DNA of 57,866 nucleotides, from positions 1 to 57,866 of the forward strand of contig FORK01000021.1 of NCBI GenBank assembly GCA_900113995.1, read 5' to 3'. The translations under genes were made by a program, and so were the position numbers. Below are positions 18,189 to 25,478 of this stretch, piece by piece; within the stretch, counting starts at the first letter, position 1, and each line of letters begins with the position of its first letter. Under the pieces are notes generated by a model. That model worked only from the letters and a program-made list of their open reading frames with translations, searched no databases and was not told the DNA's origin. Source of the stretch: Ruminococcaceae bacterium D5. GTDB lineage: Bacteria > Bacillota > Clostridia > Oscillospirales > Ruminococcaceae.

Positions 18189-19054
18189 ACAAAACGCTGA
18201 CCGCTGCCGCCGGGGGCGCCGCCGCTCTCGGTCTGGCGGCGTTCGCCGCCCGGGAATACCGCCGCAACCGGAGCTTTGGCTGCACCTGCTATCATCTGAC
18301 CGTGGGGCCGCTGCCTCTGCCCGAGCCGGTCAGGCTGCTGCAGGTGGCCGACCTGCATGGCAGGATGTTCGGCAAAGGCGGCCGGGATCTTGCCGATATG
18401 ATCCGGGTGATCTCGCCCGATTTGATTGTAATGACCGGCGATACGGTAAGCGCCGACTGCAAAAATCTGCTGCCCACCGCCCGGCTGCTGCGGGTCCTCT
18501 GCCAGATTGCGCCGGTTTTTCTGATCCCGGGCAACCATGAGCTGCGATCCGGCCGTTGGGGGGAAATTTCTCAGGGCTTTCGCAGCGTCGGAGTGATTGT
18601 GCTTGAGAATGAGCGGTTCGACGGCGAGATCAAGGGGACTCCGCTGCATATTCTCGGGCTTTCGGAGGGGTTGGCTGTCTCCCGCGTCGATTACCTGCGG
18701 GAATTTCTCGGCACAATGCGCCATGCGGACTGCACTGCGGCGCTCTCCGACCTTGCCGACTGCGATGGAGTACGGATTGTTCTCTCCCACTTCCCGGAGC
18801 TTTTCGCCGGAATCGGCCGCCTCTCCTACCGGAATTTTCATTTTGACCTGATGCTGGCCGGTCATGCCCATGGCGGGCAGTTTCGGGCCGGACGTTTCGG
18901 AGTCTATGCGCCGGGTCAGGGGCTTTTTCCGCGCTACACCGCCGGAATGCACGGCTGGAATCCCGCGCTGGTGGTCAGCCGGGGCCTTGGAAACGACAGT
19001 CCGGTTCCGCGGGTGAACAACCGCCCGGAGCTGGTGCTGGTCACGCTGCAATAG
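18185..19054 (+). CDS. Membrane-anchored calcineurin-like metallophosphoesterase
   Basis: A 289-residue phosphoesterase of the YkuE-like group. The N-terminal ~25 residues form one membrane anchor. All five metal-site motifs are present: QVADLHGRMFG, MTGDT, GNHEL, LSHFPEL and GHAHGGQ. The catalytic domain probably faces outside the cell. Related enzymes act on lipid-linked or other phosphoesters; the substrate here is unknown. It is the last gene of the operon, ATGA-coupled to rlmA and followed by a 48-bp palindromic terminator. Confidence 0.88.
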   Translation: MNKTLTAAAGGAAALGLAAFAAREYRRNRSFGCTCYHLTVGPLPLPEPVRLLQVADLHGRMFGKGGRDLADMIRVISPDLIVMTGDTVSADCKNLLPTARLLRVLCQIAPVFLIPGNHELRSGRWGEISQGFRSVGVIVLENERFDGEIKGTPLHILGLSEGLAVSRVDYLREFLGTMRHADCTAALSDLADCDGVRIVLSHFPELFAGIGRLSYRNFHFDLMLAGHAHGGQFRAGRFGVYAPGQGLFPRYTAGMHGWNPALVVSRGLGNDSPVPRVNNRPELVLVTLQ

Positions 19055-19084
19055 CCGCTGGGCCGGGCGATTCGCAAAAAGGGA

Positions 19085-19132
19085 TAAAGGCAGGCGCCGC
19101 AAAGCATCGATGCTTTGCGGCGCCTGCCTTTA
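19085..19132. terminator. 48-bp perfect palindrome, bidirectional terminator
   Basis: The sequence is its own reverse complement for 48 bases (centre ATCGAT) with A- and T-rich ends. It lies between convergent genes, and its right end includes the yjdF stop codon. It would fold into a 22-bp hairpin terminator in either direction. Confidence 0.85.
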
Positions 19133-19552
19133 ATGCCCGTTATGCTTTTGCCGGCGCTTTTCCTGCCGCTGTTCGAAACGCAGGGCGCGTTCCTCTTCCC
19201 GCAGGGCGCGGGAGCGGATTTTCCGCGCCTGCCTGGACTGCTCCCGCTGAAGGGAGAGAGCCCGCTGCGCCTTGGTTCCGACGGGGGTTCCGCTTTGCAG
19301 CTGCCGGCGGATTTCCCGCTGCAGCCGCTTGGGGTTTACTCCCTCGTCGCGGCGGCGTCCAGCCTCGATTGCCGGACTGAACCGGAGCTTCCCGTAATTT
19401 TTCAGCAGATAGTCATAGACCTCATAGTCCTTTGGCTCGGCGCCGAAGACAATCCGGCAGGCCTCATAACTGCCCCGCTGCTCCCTCTCGTAGAGTCCTG
19501 CCCAGAAGGGCGGGTCGAAAAACACGGTCAGCTTTGCTGTGGTTTGCTCCAT
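19130..19552 (-). CDS. yjdF: YjdF-family protein (DUF2992)
   Basis: A 140-residue YjdF-type protein. KLTVFFDPPFWAGLYE near the N-terminus and CRIVFGAEPKDYEVYDYLL are the family signature; the C-terminal third is a basic, probably helical or disordered tail rich in R, E and Q. The biochemical function is unknown. In other Firmicutes the gene is controlled by the yjdF riboswitch, which senses azaaromatic compounds, and such a leader is present here. ATG 19552 lies eight bases after AAGGAGG; the TTG six bases earlier is too close to that site. Confidence 0.92.
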   Translation of the reverse strand: MEQTTAKLTVFFDPPFWAGLYEREQRGSYEACRIVFGAEPKDYEVYDYLLKNYGKLRFSPAIEAGRRRDEGVNPKRLQREIRRQLQSGTPVGTKAQRALSLQREQSRQARKIRSRALREEERALRFEQRQEKRRQKHNGH

Positions 19553-19567
19553 AGCCAATTCCTCCTT

Positions 19568-19663
19568 ACAGTCTCTCGCAGAAATCGGACAACCAAGGAG
19601 GCAGGTTACTGACGGCGGGCCACCGCGCCCGGACTACCAACCGGGCAGTGTTTTTATCTCTGC
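19568..19663 (-). promoter_or_regulatory. yjdF-type riboswitch leader
   Basis: The leader of yjdF is structured and carries GGTAGTCC and AACCTGCC blocks that I associate with the yjdF motif RNA. A likely expression platform is visible. CCTCCTT within the second block (minus strand, 19595-19601) is complementary to the AAGGAGG ribosome-binding site (19561-19567), so the site can be masked. Identification rests on position and partial motif recall; a covariance search would settle it. Confidence 0.72.
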
Positions 19664-19669
19664 GGTTTT

Positions 19670-19698
19670 ATTGTAAGGCAAATCAGGGCCAAAGGCAA
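19670..19698 (-). promoter_or_regulatory. yjdF promoter P1
   Basis: TTGCCT (19693-19698) and TACAAT (19670-19675) on the minus strand, 17-bp spacer. Transcription would start at about 19663, at the beginning of the riboswitch. Confidence 0.75.
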
Positions 19699-19880
19699 GC
19701 GGCGTTTTTTCATGTTTCATCGGAGGTTTCAGCGTGTGATGCCCCTGTTTGTGAAGGATGTGCCCCCCTCGGCCCTGCCGGTTGCGCGGCGGCCCGGTTT
19801 TAACCGGTGCGGCCCATCCATCTGGTTCACCTGTCCAAGTTGCTGCAATCGTACGGGCAATCAGGGCCAAAGGCAAGCGG
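19681..19880. repeat. 22-base exact direct repeat, 178 bases apart
   Basis: Positions 19681-19702 and 19859-19880 are identical. Each copy contains the -35 element and most of the spacer of a minus-strand promoter. Confidence 0.9.
19848..19876 (-). promoter_or_regulatory. Duplicated upstream promoter P2
   Basis: The same TTGCCT (19871-19876) and a TACGAT (19848-19853) with a 17-bp spacer, inside the second copy of a 22-base direct repeat. Confidence 0.5.
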
Positions 19881-19884
19881 ATGC

Positions 19885-19913
19885 TTGCATCCCGCCGCCG
19901 GTTGTGTTATCGT
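19885..19913 (+). promoter_or_regulatory. Possible promoter of the TSUP permease gene
   Basis: TTGCAT (19885-19890) and TATCGT (19908-19913) on the plus strand with a 17-bp spacer, about 50 bases before the TTG start. The -10 is poor. Confidence 0.4.
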
Positions 19914-19961
19914 TAATTGTCGGAATAACGTAACCCCCGCCGACTGCGGGGAGGAAAGGAT

Positions 19962-20759
19962 TTGTTGTCGGAAATGTTAGGCTTGATTTTTCTGGTGTGT
20001 TTTGCAGCGTCGGTCGTGGGGGCGGTCTGCGGCATCGGCGGCGGGGTGATTATGAAGCCGGTGCTTGACACATTCGGCTTTGCGAGCGTCTCTACCATCA
20101 GCTTTCTTTCAGGCTGCACAGTGCTGGCAATGTCCGCCTATTCGATTGGAAAAACGGTGCTGGCGGGGGAAAGCGAGATTGAATACCGCACCGCCACCCC
20201 TCTTGCCATCGGAGCGGCGGCGGGCGGCGTGATCGGCAAGCAGCTTTTTACACTGGTAAAAAACAGCTCCCCCAACCCGGATTTTGTCGGAACGGTTCAG
20301 TCGGCGGCACTGGCCGCTGTGACGCTCGGGGCGCTGCTCTATACCGTCAATCGGGCGCGGATCCGTCCCCATCAGCTGGACGGAGCGGCCCCGGCAGCCG
20401 GAATCGGGACAATATTGGGAATCCTGTCCAGCTTTCTCGGGATTGGCGGAGGGCCAATCAACCTGCCGGTGCTCCATTACTTTTTTTCGATGGAAACCAA
20501 GACGGCGGCGCAGAATTCGCTCTATACCATCCTTTTTTCGCAGGCGGCGAGCCTCGTGGCAACGCTGGTCACCGGGACGGTGCCGGAGTTTCAGCTTCCT
20601 TGGATGGCTGTCATGGTGGCGGGGGGAATGCTCGGCGGCATGGGCGGCAGGGTGCTGAACCGGCGCCTGAGCGGAGAACAGGTTACCCGTCTTTTCATCG
20701 GGCTTATGCTGGTGATCGTCGGCATCTGTCTCTATAACGCGGTCCGCTTTACCGCCTGA
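19962..20759 (+). CDS. TSUP (TauE/SafE) family membrane permease
   Basis: A 265-residue membrane protein with two homologous halves, each carrying the glycine-rich TSUP motif: GAVCGIGGGVIMKPVL in the first half and SSFLGIGGGPINLPVL in the second. About eight helices are predicted. Family members move sulfite, sulfonates or other organic anions; nothing in the neighbourhood fixes the substrate. The start is TTG 19962, eight bases after GGGGAGG; the next ATG (19974) is too far from that site. It is divergent from yjdF. Confidence 0.9.
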   Translation: MLSEMLGLIFLVCFAASVVGAVCGIGGGVIMKPVLDTFGFASVSTISFLSGCTVLAMSAYSIGKTVLAGESEIEYRTATPLAIGAAAGGVIGKQLFTLVKNSSPNPDFVGTVQSAALAAVTLGALLYTVNRARIRPHQLDGAAPAAGIGTILGILSSFLGIGGGPINLPVLHYFFSMETKTAAQNSLYTILFSQAASLVATLVTGTVPEFQLPWMAVMVAGGMLGGMGGRVLNRRLSGEQVTRLFIGLMLVIVGICLYNAVRFTA

Positions 20760-20863
20760 ACCGGCCCATCTTCCGTCTGGACCGACGGCCTGTGCAGGCG
20801 CTGTCAGGCCTCCCGGCGGCGTGCGTCCCGGTAATCTTTACTTTGATTTTACGGTTTTCAGGT

Positions 20864-20892
20864 TTTCCACACCTTCAAGTCCATAATATACT
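20864..20892 (+). promoter_or_regulatory. Promoter of the small zinc-ribbon gene
   Basis: TTTCCA (20864-20869) and TATACT (20887-20892) with a 17-bp spacer, in an AT-richer stretch than the surroundings. Confidence 0.5.
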
Positions 20893-20924
20893 TCTGTCTG
20901 ATTATTTGGATTGGAGCGTGTATA

Positions 20925-21182
20925 ATGAAAAGCCCGAATATCTGCCGGATTATTTCCGATGGCATTATAATTCTTGGCATCATTATTTTTTCCGTTTCAC
21001 TGCTTGCTTTCGGCGTTGGGCCAATACACCCACTCTCCATACTGGCCGGGACTATCCCTTGGGGCGGTTACATATATGGGCTGCTTACCATACGCTGCCC
21101 TTTTTGCCGGCGCCTTTTACCATGGAGGACACTCTGGACTTCCTATTGTCCTCACTGTGGTGAAGATTTGGAGCATTGCTAA
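20925..21182 (+). CDS. Small membrane protein with C-terminal zinc ribbon
   Basis: An 85-residue protein I cannot assign to a family. Residues ~10-31 and ~36-55 are hydrophobic and form one or two membrane helices. The C-terminal 30 residues contain CPFC and CPHC pairs 16 residues apart, the layout of a zinc ribbon. GGAG precedes the ATG and a plausible promoter lies upstream. The gene is clearly more AT-rich than its neighbours, which may indicate recent acquisition. An inverted repeat (21290-21308) that could act as a terminator lies about 110 bases downstream. Confidence 0.6.
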   Translation: MKSPNICRIISDGIIILGIIIFSVSLLAFGVGPIHPLSILAGTIPWGGYIYGLLTIRCPFCRRLLPWRTLWTSYCPHCGEDLEHC

Positions 21183-21289
21183 GATTTTTTGTATCGTTAT
21201 ATCATAAGTAAAGTTTTGCCCGGTCAGCTCCTAACTTTTTAGGTAGGAACGCTTCGCGCTTTCACCTGCCCTGCATTCTGTAAGCGGAC

Positions 21290-21308
21290 GGCCGTCGGTC
21301 CGACGGCC
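21290..21308 (+). terminator. Possible terminator hairpin
   Basis: A 9-bp perfect inverted repeat (GGCCGTCGG/CCGACGGCC) with a one-base centre, followed by TCTTT. It is the only clear structure in the gap before the dipeptidase terminator. Confidence 0.4.
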
Positions 21309-21414
21309 TCTTTCCATCCTTGAAGTCCCGCCGTCAGCGTCCCGCTTCGCCCGGCGCCTGAAGCGAAAGCCGTTTTGCGGGGCCGGAGGGACCGGCGTTT
21401 TCCCTGCCCAAGGA

Positions 21415-21454
21415 AAAGCAGGCCCGGGATGGCGGCACATCCCGGGCCTGCTTT
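21415..21454 (-). terminator. Terminator of the dipeptidase gene
   Basis: Perfect 17-bp arms (21415-21431, 21438-21454) with a six-base loop; on the minus strand the stem ends in CTTTT. Confidence 0.85.
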
Positions 21455-21467
21455 GGAACACAAGGGG

Positions 21468-22415
21468 CTACGCCAGATTTTCTGCAAAAAAACGCCGGGC
21501 GTTTTGATAGAAGATGCCGTCAGCCTGTTTCTGCCCAATGCCGCGGGCGAGCAGATAGCCGTAGGCTTCGGCGGCTTTTTGGGGAGTGTTGAGGCAGTCG
21601 GGCAGCGCTGCGCCGTCGAAATCTGAGCCGAGTGCGAGGTTCTTTGATGCTCCCAGCTCCAAAAAGTGGACGATGTGGCGGTAAAGGTCATCAAGGCTTG
21701 TGACCTCCCCGCCGTCCCGCAGGAAGCTGACAAAATAGTTGAGGCCGATCAGGCAGCCGCGGCGCACCATCTCGCGGATCATCTCATCGGTCAGGTTGCG
21801 CCGGTGTCCGGCGACGGCCCGGGCGTTGGAATGGGTGGCAAGGAACGGCTTTTGCGCGACTTCGAGCAGGTCCTCAAAGCCCGGATCGTTGAGGTGCGAG
21901 ACGTCCACAAGGATACCGCACCGTTCCATTTCGGGGATGACGGCGCGGCCGAACGCTGAAAGGCCATGGCCGGTGCCGTGCCCGGAGCCGATTTCGTTTT
22001 CGCCGTTCCAGACCAGGGTGATCGCACAGACCCCCGCCTCAGCCAGCACCCGCACACGGGAGAGATCCCCCGCCAGAACCGAGCCGTTTTCAACGGTGAG
22101 AAAGGCGGCGGTTTTGCTTTGGGCGAAGGCGGCCTCCATGTCCCCGAGGCCGCGGCAGGGGGACACCCGGTCAGAAAACCGTTTCATCTGACGGACGAAG
22201 TTTCGGTGGTTTTGGCCGAAATAGTCGATTGCCGCCCGACCCCGCTCCTCATCAGGGATGAAGATCGCAAAAAATTGGGCCCAGTGGACGTCGTCGGGAA
22301 TCGCTGAGAGTGAGAGCACCCGTTTGGGGTCATCGAGGGTGTCGGGATTCCCGGCAGCGTATTTGCAGTCGGTCAGGGTGTCGCAGTGAAGGTCAATCAG
22401 GGCATAAGGTCGCAT
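21468..22415 (-). CDS. Membrane dipeptidase (peptidase family M19)
   Basis: A 315-residue renal-dipeptidase-like zinc enzyme. The metal ligands are in place: DLHCDT near the N-terminus, VENG at about residue 105, VDVSHLND, and ATHSNARAVAGHRRNL; the substrate-side aspartate lies in GSDFDGAALPD. The family cleaves dipeptides, including some with D-residues. There is no signal peptide, so it is probably cytoplasmic. GGAGG lies seven bases before the ATG. It is transcribed alone. Confidence 0.93.
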   Translation of the reverse strand: MRPYALIDLHCDTLTDCKYAAGNPDTLDDPKRVLSLSAIPDDVHWAQFFAIFIPDEERGRAAIDYFGQNHRNFVRQMKRFSDRVSPCRGLGDMEAAFAQSKTAAFLTVENGSVLAGDLSRVRVLAEAGVCAITLVWNGENEIGSGHGTGHGLSAFGRAVIPEMERCGILVDVSHLNDPGFEDLLEVAQKPFLATHSNARAVAGHRRNLTDEMIREMVRRGCLIGLNYFVSFLRDGGEVTSLDDLYRHIVHFLELGASKNLALGSDFDGAALPDCLNTPQKAAEAYGYLLARGIGQKQADGIFYQNARRFFAENLA

Positions 22416-22570
22416 GGGAAACCTCCTTACAGACGGACCGGAGAGGATTCGCCGGAGCGGCCGGCCCGTTCCAATTATATGCGGTGGACAGGGAAATCCG
22501 CCGGGCGGCCGCCTGCTTCTGGAGGACCCTGGCAGCCGTAAATGGAAGCAAAAGTCGGGGAGGCGTAGAC

Positions 22571-23089
22571 ATGGCGCGGGAGAAAGCCGGATATCTGCAA
22601 TATCTCAGGCTCAAGGGAATTCGTCCCGGAGGCTGTTTCTGCTTTGGCAGCGAACCGGAACGCCTCTACCGCGTGACCAAAAGCGGACGGCTGCTGAATC
22701 TGGCGGACGAGCCCGCGGAGCTGACCGAAAACGACTTCTGGGAGAGGCTCGACGAGCTGTGCCCCGTCGCCGAAGAGAAGTTCGGCGAGGCGCGCCGCCG
22801 CCTGCTCGATCGGATCTGGGCATCGAAGGGGAAGATGACGAGCGCCGGGCTTGAGCCGGCCGCCCGCTTTTTTGCGCGGGAGTACACTCTGTGATATGCA
22901 CAGGGCCGCTGGAAGGAGATCGGGCGCTACGATGAGGAGACGATGCGCCGGATTTTGAACCGCTCGCTGGAGCTTTTGGGCGGCGCGGCCCTCCCGCCGC
23001 GCGAACGGCGCAGCCGTCTGGAGGAGATGTTTCGGGATGCAGTGCAGGCGCGCAGCGAGGCGCTTGGCCGCCGGGCAAAAGGCGGATGA
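22571..23089 (+). pseudogene. Unknown 172-codon frame interrupted by TGA
   Basis: The frame starts at ATG 22571 after GGGGAGG and runs 107 codons to a TGA at 22892-22894. The same frame then stays open for 64 more codons to a second TGA at 23087. Both halves have similar codon use and a charged, helical composition (for example YAQGRWKEIGRYDEETMR after the stop). I recognise no family. A CGA-to-TGA change is the simplest explanation; recoding is possible, but no obvious SECIS hairpin was seen. Confidence 0.5.
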
Positions 23090-23235
23090 GGGCAGATGAA
23101 CCGCCCTGAGAGGAGAAAACAGGATATGCCTGAGAAGACTGCCGGGCGAAAGGCCGATGGGAATACAAGAACCGTCCAGAAAGGAGAAAGCAGGCTATGC
23201 CTGAGAAGATTGCCGGGCAAAAGGCGGATGAGGGC
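23071..23235 (+). repeat. 71-bp tandem repeat, about 2.3 copies
   Basis: Units begin at 23071, 23142 and 23213, each with CCGGGC(A/G)AAAGGC. Units A and B end with an AGGAGAAA-type ribosome-binding site and ATGCCTGAGAAG. The duplicated piece covers the 5' end of the next, broken reading frame and the 3' end of the previous one. Confidence 0.85.
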
Positions 23236-23463
23236 GCGTGAATCATCCCGCTTGAAAAGGTCCCGCACCAGAGAATCCAGTGCCGCGAAAACCCGTGCCG
23301 GGGGCACTCGTACCAACTCGGACCGAAAGGCCGCACGCACATCAGAGCCCCTGCTTTGGAGGGTCTGACGCCAGATTATGCACCGGAGCATCCCGTACCG
23401 CTTTGGCAGCAGACCGGCCGACATGTCGGGCGCGTTTTTCCTGTGGCGGAAGCAGGCCGGTGA
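23197..23463 (+). pseudogene. Small broken ORF with early in-frame TGA
   Basis: ATG 23197 follows AAAGGAG. After 14 codons an in-frame TGA (23239-23241) interrupts it, and the frame then continues for 73 codons to 23463 with coding-like composition (for example QCRENPCRGHSYQLGPKG and YAPEHPVPLWQQTGRHVG). No family is recognised. A copy of its first 12 codons lies 71 bases upstream. As in the previous frame, CGA to TGA would explain the lesion. Confidence 0.4.
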
Positions 23464-23526
23464 AAAGGCCCGCCGGGATCGATTCGGTGGACTTTTGCGG
23501 CCGGGGCGAGGGTGAATGCGGCCGGT

Positions 23527-24186
23527 TTAAACCGTTTGGGTCTCGAGCTCGGAGGCCAGCTCCTCCCAGCTCTCGAGATAGCGCGCGGAAAGCCGCCGGA
23601 TCTCCGGTTCATCCTGCGCGGCGGAGGGATCGGCCACCGCCCAGACCGGGAAGCCCGCGGCGGCGGCGGTGCGGATGGCATAGAGGGAATCCTCAAAGAC
23701 GACCGTTTCCTCCGGCGCTGCCCCGAGCAGTGCGGCGGCCTTCAAAAAGAGGTCGGGACGGTCCTTTTTGACGCCGCCCACGTCCTCCACCGTCAGGATA
23801 TGGTCGAGCAGAGGGGAGATTCCCTTGGCCTCCAGCACCGGGTCCACCAGCTTGTGGGCGGTCAAAGTGGCAAGGGAGGTGCCGATTCCATGGGCGCGCA
23901 GCCCCCGGAGCACCCGTTCCACCCCGCGCTTGGGGGAAACCGTCTTCAGATATGCGTCGAGCGCCAGACGGTCGCAGAAGTCCCAAAGCTCCTGTTCCTT
24001 CTTATCGAGATGAAATTCCCCGATCAGCCAGCCCGCCGAGCCGTGCAGTCCGAGGGTGTCCATCCGGCGGAAAATCCAGTCGGACGGCTCGATGCCGAGC
24101 CCGGTGAGAAAGTTTTGCTCCAACCGGCGCCACATCCCCATGGAGTTGAGGATGGTGCCGTCGAGATCGAAGATTGCTGCCTTCAT
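23527..24186 (-). CDS. HAD-superfamily hydrolase (beta-phosphoglucomutase-like)
   Basis: A 219-residue HAD phosphatase. Motif I AIFDLDGTILNSMG, motif II SLATLT, the KKDRPDLFLKAA lysine region and motif IV VVFEDSLYAIRTAAAAG are all intact, with a helical cap between motifs I and II. This subgroup dephosphorylates sugar phosphates or nucleotides, or isomerises them; the substrate is not evident. AAGGAGG lies seven bases before ATG 24186. It is an intact gene within a zone of decayed sequence. Confidence 0.9.
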   Translation of the reverse strand: MKAAIFDLDGTILNSMGMWRRLEQNFLTGLGIEPSDWIFRRMDTLGLHGSAGWLIGEFHLDKKEQELWDFCDRLALDAYLKTVSPKRGVERVLRGLRAHGIGTSLATLTAHKLVDPVLEAKGISPLLDHILTVEDVGGVKKDRPDLFLKAAALLGAAPEETVVFEDSLYAIRTAAAAGFPVWAVADPSAAQDEPEIRRLSARYLESWEELASELETQTV

Positions 24187-24244
24187 AAATACCTCCTTGA
24201 GTTGGGGATGCATCCATCATAGCACAGCCGCAGCGGCAAAACAA

Positions 24245-24286
24245 CCGCGGAAACCGGGAGCACATATTCCCCCCCGGTTCCCGCGG
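24245..24286 (-). terminator. Terminator of the glycoside-hydrolase remnant
   Basis: CCGCGG-A-AACCGGG pairs with CCCGGTT-C-CCGCGG around a 14-base loop; on the minus strand it is followed by TTGTTTT. Confidence 0.6.
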
Positions 24287-24302
24287 ATTTCGGAATATGC
24301 GG

Positions 24303-24632
24303 TCAATGATAAATGCAGTCAAAAACGGGTTTCATTTCGGGAATCCATTCGTTTGTTTTGCGGTCATAAAATTTTGTATCGGAGTTTACGGCAAAGGGGA
24401 TGCCGGCAGCTGTCAGCTGCCGCGTCATATAGCTCGCAAACGCCACCTGTTCTTCGATGGTGTAATCGTTTCCATCGTTGTAGTTTCCCGGCATCCATGC
24501 GCCGACCCACGTAGGGATTCCGGTTTCCTTCTGCTAGGCGAGAGCCAGCGCAATCTTTTCATCAATCAGGGAGCGCTCATGGTCGCTGCCGGTTGTCCAG
24601 AGCTTGCGGTCGTTTGTTTTGCTGGGACCGGA
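24303..24632 (-). pseudogene. Remnant of a glycoside hydrolase family 5-like cellulase
   Basis: About 110 codons of a C-terminal cellulase-like segment remain. LWTTGSDHERSLIDEKIAL is followed in frame by TAG (24534-24536), then QKETGIPTWVGAWMPGNYN, EEQVAFASYMTRQLTAAGI, PFAVNSDTKFYD and the end. The order and spacing resemble the C-terminal third of GH5 enzymes, and TAG would replace a tryptophan codon. The catalytic domain upstream is missing and is replaced by short repeats. Its own terminator is still present. Confidence 0.6.
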
Positions 24633-24637
24633 AGCGT

Positions 24638-24804
24638 AAGCCCCGCACACGAAACGCGAGTCGGGGCTTCTGAATATCCACCGGGCATCAAAAAGATGCC
24701 CGGCGAGGCGCGGACAGCGAAGTGCCGGCAAAGCAAAAGCCCCGCACGCGAAACGCGTGTCGGGGCTTCCGAAGATCCGCCCGATATAAAAGAGACGCCC
24801 GGCG
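24638..24804. repeat. Direct repeat of a double-hairpin element, offset 99 bases
   Basis: Two ~67-base units (24638-24705 and 24737-24804) align without gaps. Each begins with an AGCCCCG...CGGGGCT hairpin around CGAAACG. The first unit continues with a perfect CCGGGCATC/GATGCCCGG hairpin that is degraded in the second. On the minus strand the second unit's GC hairpin ends in TTTTGC and could act as a terminator for the small gene at 24894. Confidence 0.8.
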
Positions 24805-24893
24805 CAGCTGTAAAAAGCCGGCCGCGGCGGGCAGAACGCGGCTGTGGAAAAACGGCGCGGGTGCTCCGGCGCTTAAAAAGGAAGAAAAGTCTT

Positions 24894-25118
24894 TTATTCT
24901 TTTTCTTCAGGCTTTTCAAGAACAACAAATGACACAAAGGTTTCTTTGTGGAGATAAGCTTCAAGCTTTGGATCAACATCCACGGTGTATGGGTTCAGCT
25001 GCGAAATTACCCTGCCCTCTTCCAACAATTTGTTGATGCGGACCAGATATTGATTATCATTCACATCGTTTTGTTCGGTAAAATCCCGGCTGTTGCTGAT
25101 ATAAACCACCTTTTGCAT
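24894..25118 (-). CDS. Hypothetical 74-residue protein
   Basis: A small acidic protein starting MQKVVYISNSRDFTEQND, preceded by GGAGGTGG at a suitable distance. It has a beta-alpha-beta look, ends KPEEKE and contains no cysteine, membrane segment or motif I recognise. It lies between tRNA-Leu and the decay zone on the same strand as both, and may be co-transcribed with the tRNA. The composition is more AT-rich than its neighbours. Confidence 0.65.
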   Translation of the reverse strand: MQKVVYISNSRDFTEQNDVNDNQYLVRINKLLEEGRVISQLNPYTVDVDPKLEAYLHKETFVSFVVLEKPEEKE

Positions 25119-25190
25119 CTGTTGCCCACCTCCGTGGCTTTTTGTAAGATGCGCCTTGCATGCCCAAAGGCCGTTCCATGCGCACACAAA

Positions 25191-25277
25191 TGGTGCCGCT
25201 GACCGGGGTCGAACCGGTACGCTGTTGCCAGCGAGGGATTTTAAGTCCCTTGCGTCTGCCAATTCCGCCACAGCGGC
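25191..25277 (-). tRNA. tRNA-Leu (anticodon UAA)
   Basis: An 87-base tRNA with CCA encoded. The acceptor arms GCCGCTG and CAGCGGC pair fully, the anticodon loop reads ACTTAAAAT, the T-arm is GGTTCGACCCC, and a long variable arm is present, as expected for leucine. Confidence 0.97.
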
Positions 25278-25291
25278 ATTTACGTCTCCTT

Positions 25292-25320
25292 ATTTTACAA
25301 TAGCCGGAGGGCGATGTCAA
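25292..25320 (-). promoter_or_regulatory. tRNA-Leu promoter
   Basis: TTGACA (25315-25320) and TAAAAT (25292-25297) on the minus strand with a 17-bp spacer, directly before the tRNA. Confidence 0.85.
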
Positions 25321-25381
25321 GAAAGAGCGGAGGAATGCGGAAAAATATCCTGCCGTCATGGACTTGAAGCCAAATGGGTGC

Positions 25382-25387
25382 TATAAT
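25382..25387 (+). promoter_or_regulatory. -10 element of the aminotransferase-trpS operon
   Basis: A consensus TATAAT, about 90 bases before the start codon. The -35 region at the right distance (TGGACT) is weak. Confidence 0.5.
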
Positions 25388-25478
25388 AAATCCATTGTGA
25401 AAAACAGAGCCGGAGCGGGCCGTTCCCCGTTTGCGTGCCGGGCGCCGGTGATATGTAAGCCTGAAGGAGGATTTTGTC

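Noticed and set aside
22892-22930. Selenocysteine insertion at the in-frame TGA
   Set aside because: No convincing SECIS-type hairpin directly after the TGA, and a neighbouring frame has a similar TGA; nonsense mutation is simpler. Kept only as an open question.
23071-23235. CRISPR-like array
   Set aside because: Only about 2.3 units of 71 bp with no repeat-spacer structure and no cas genes nearby.
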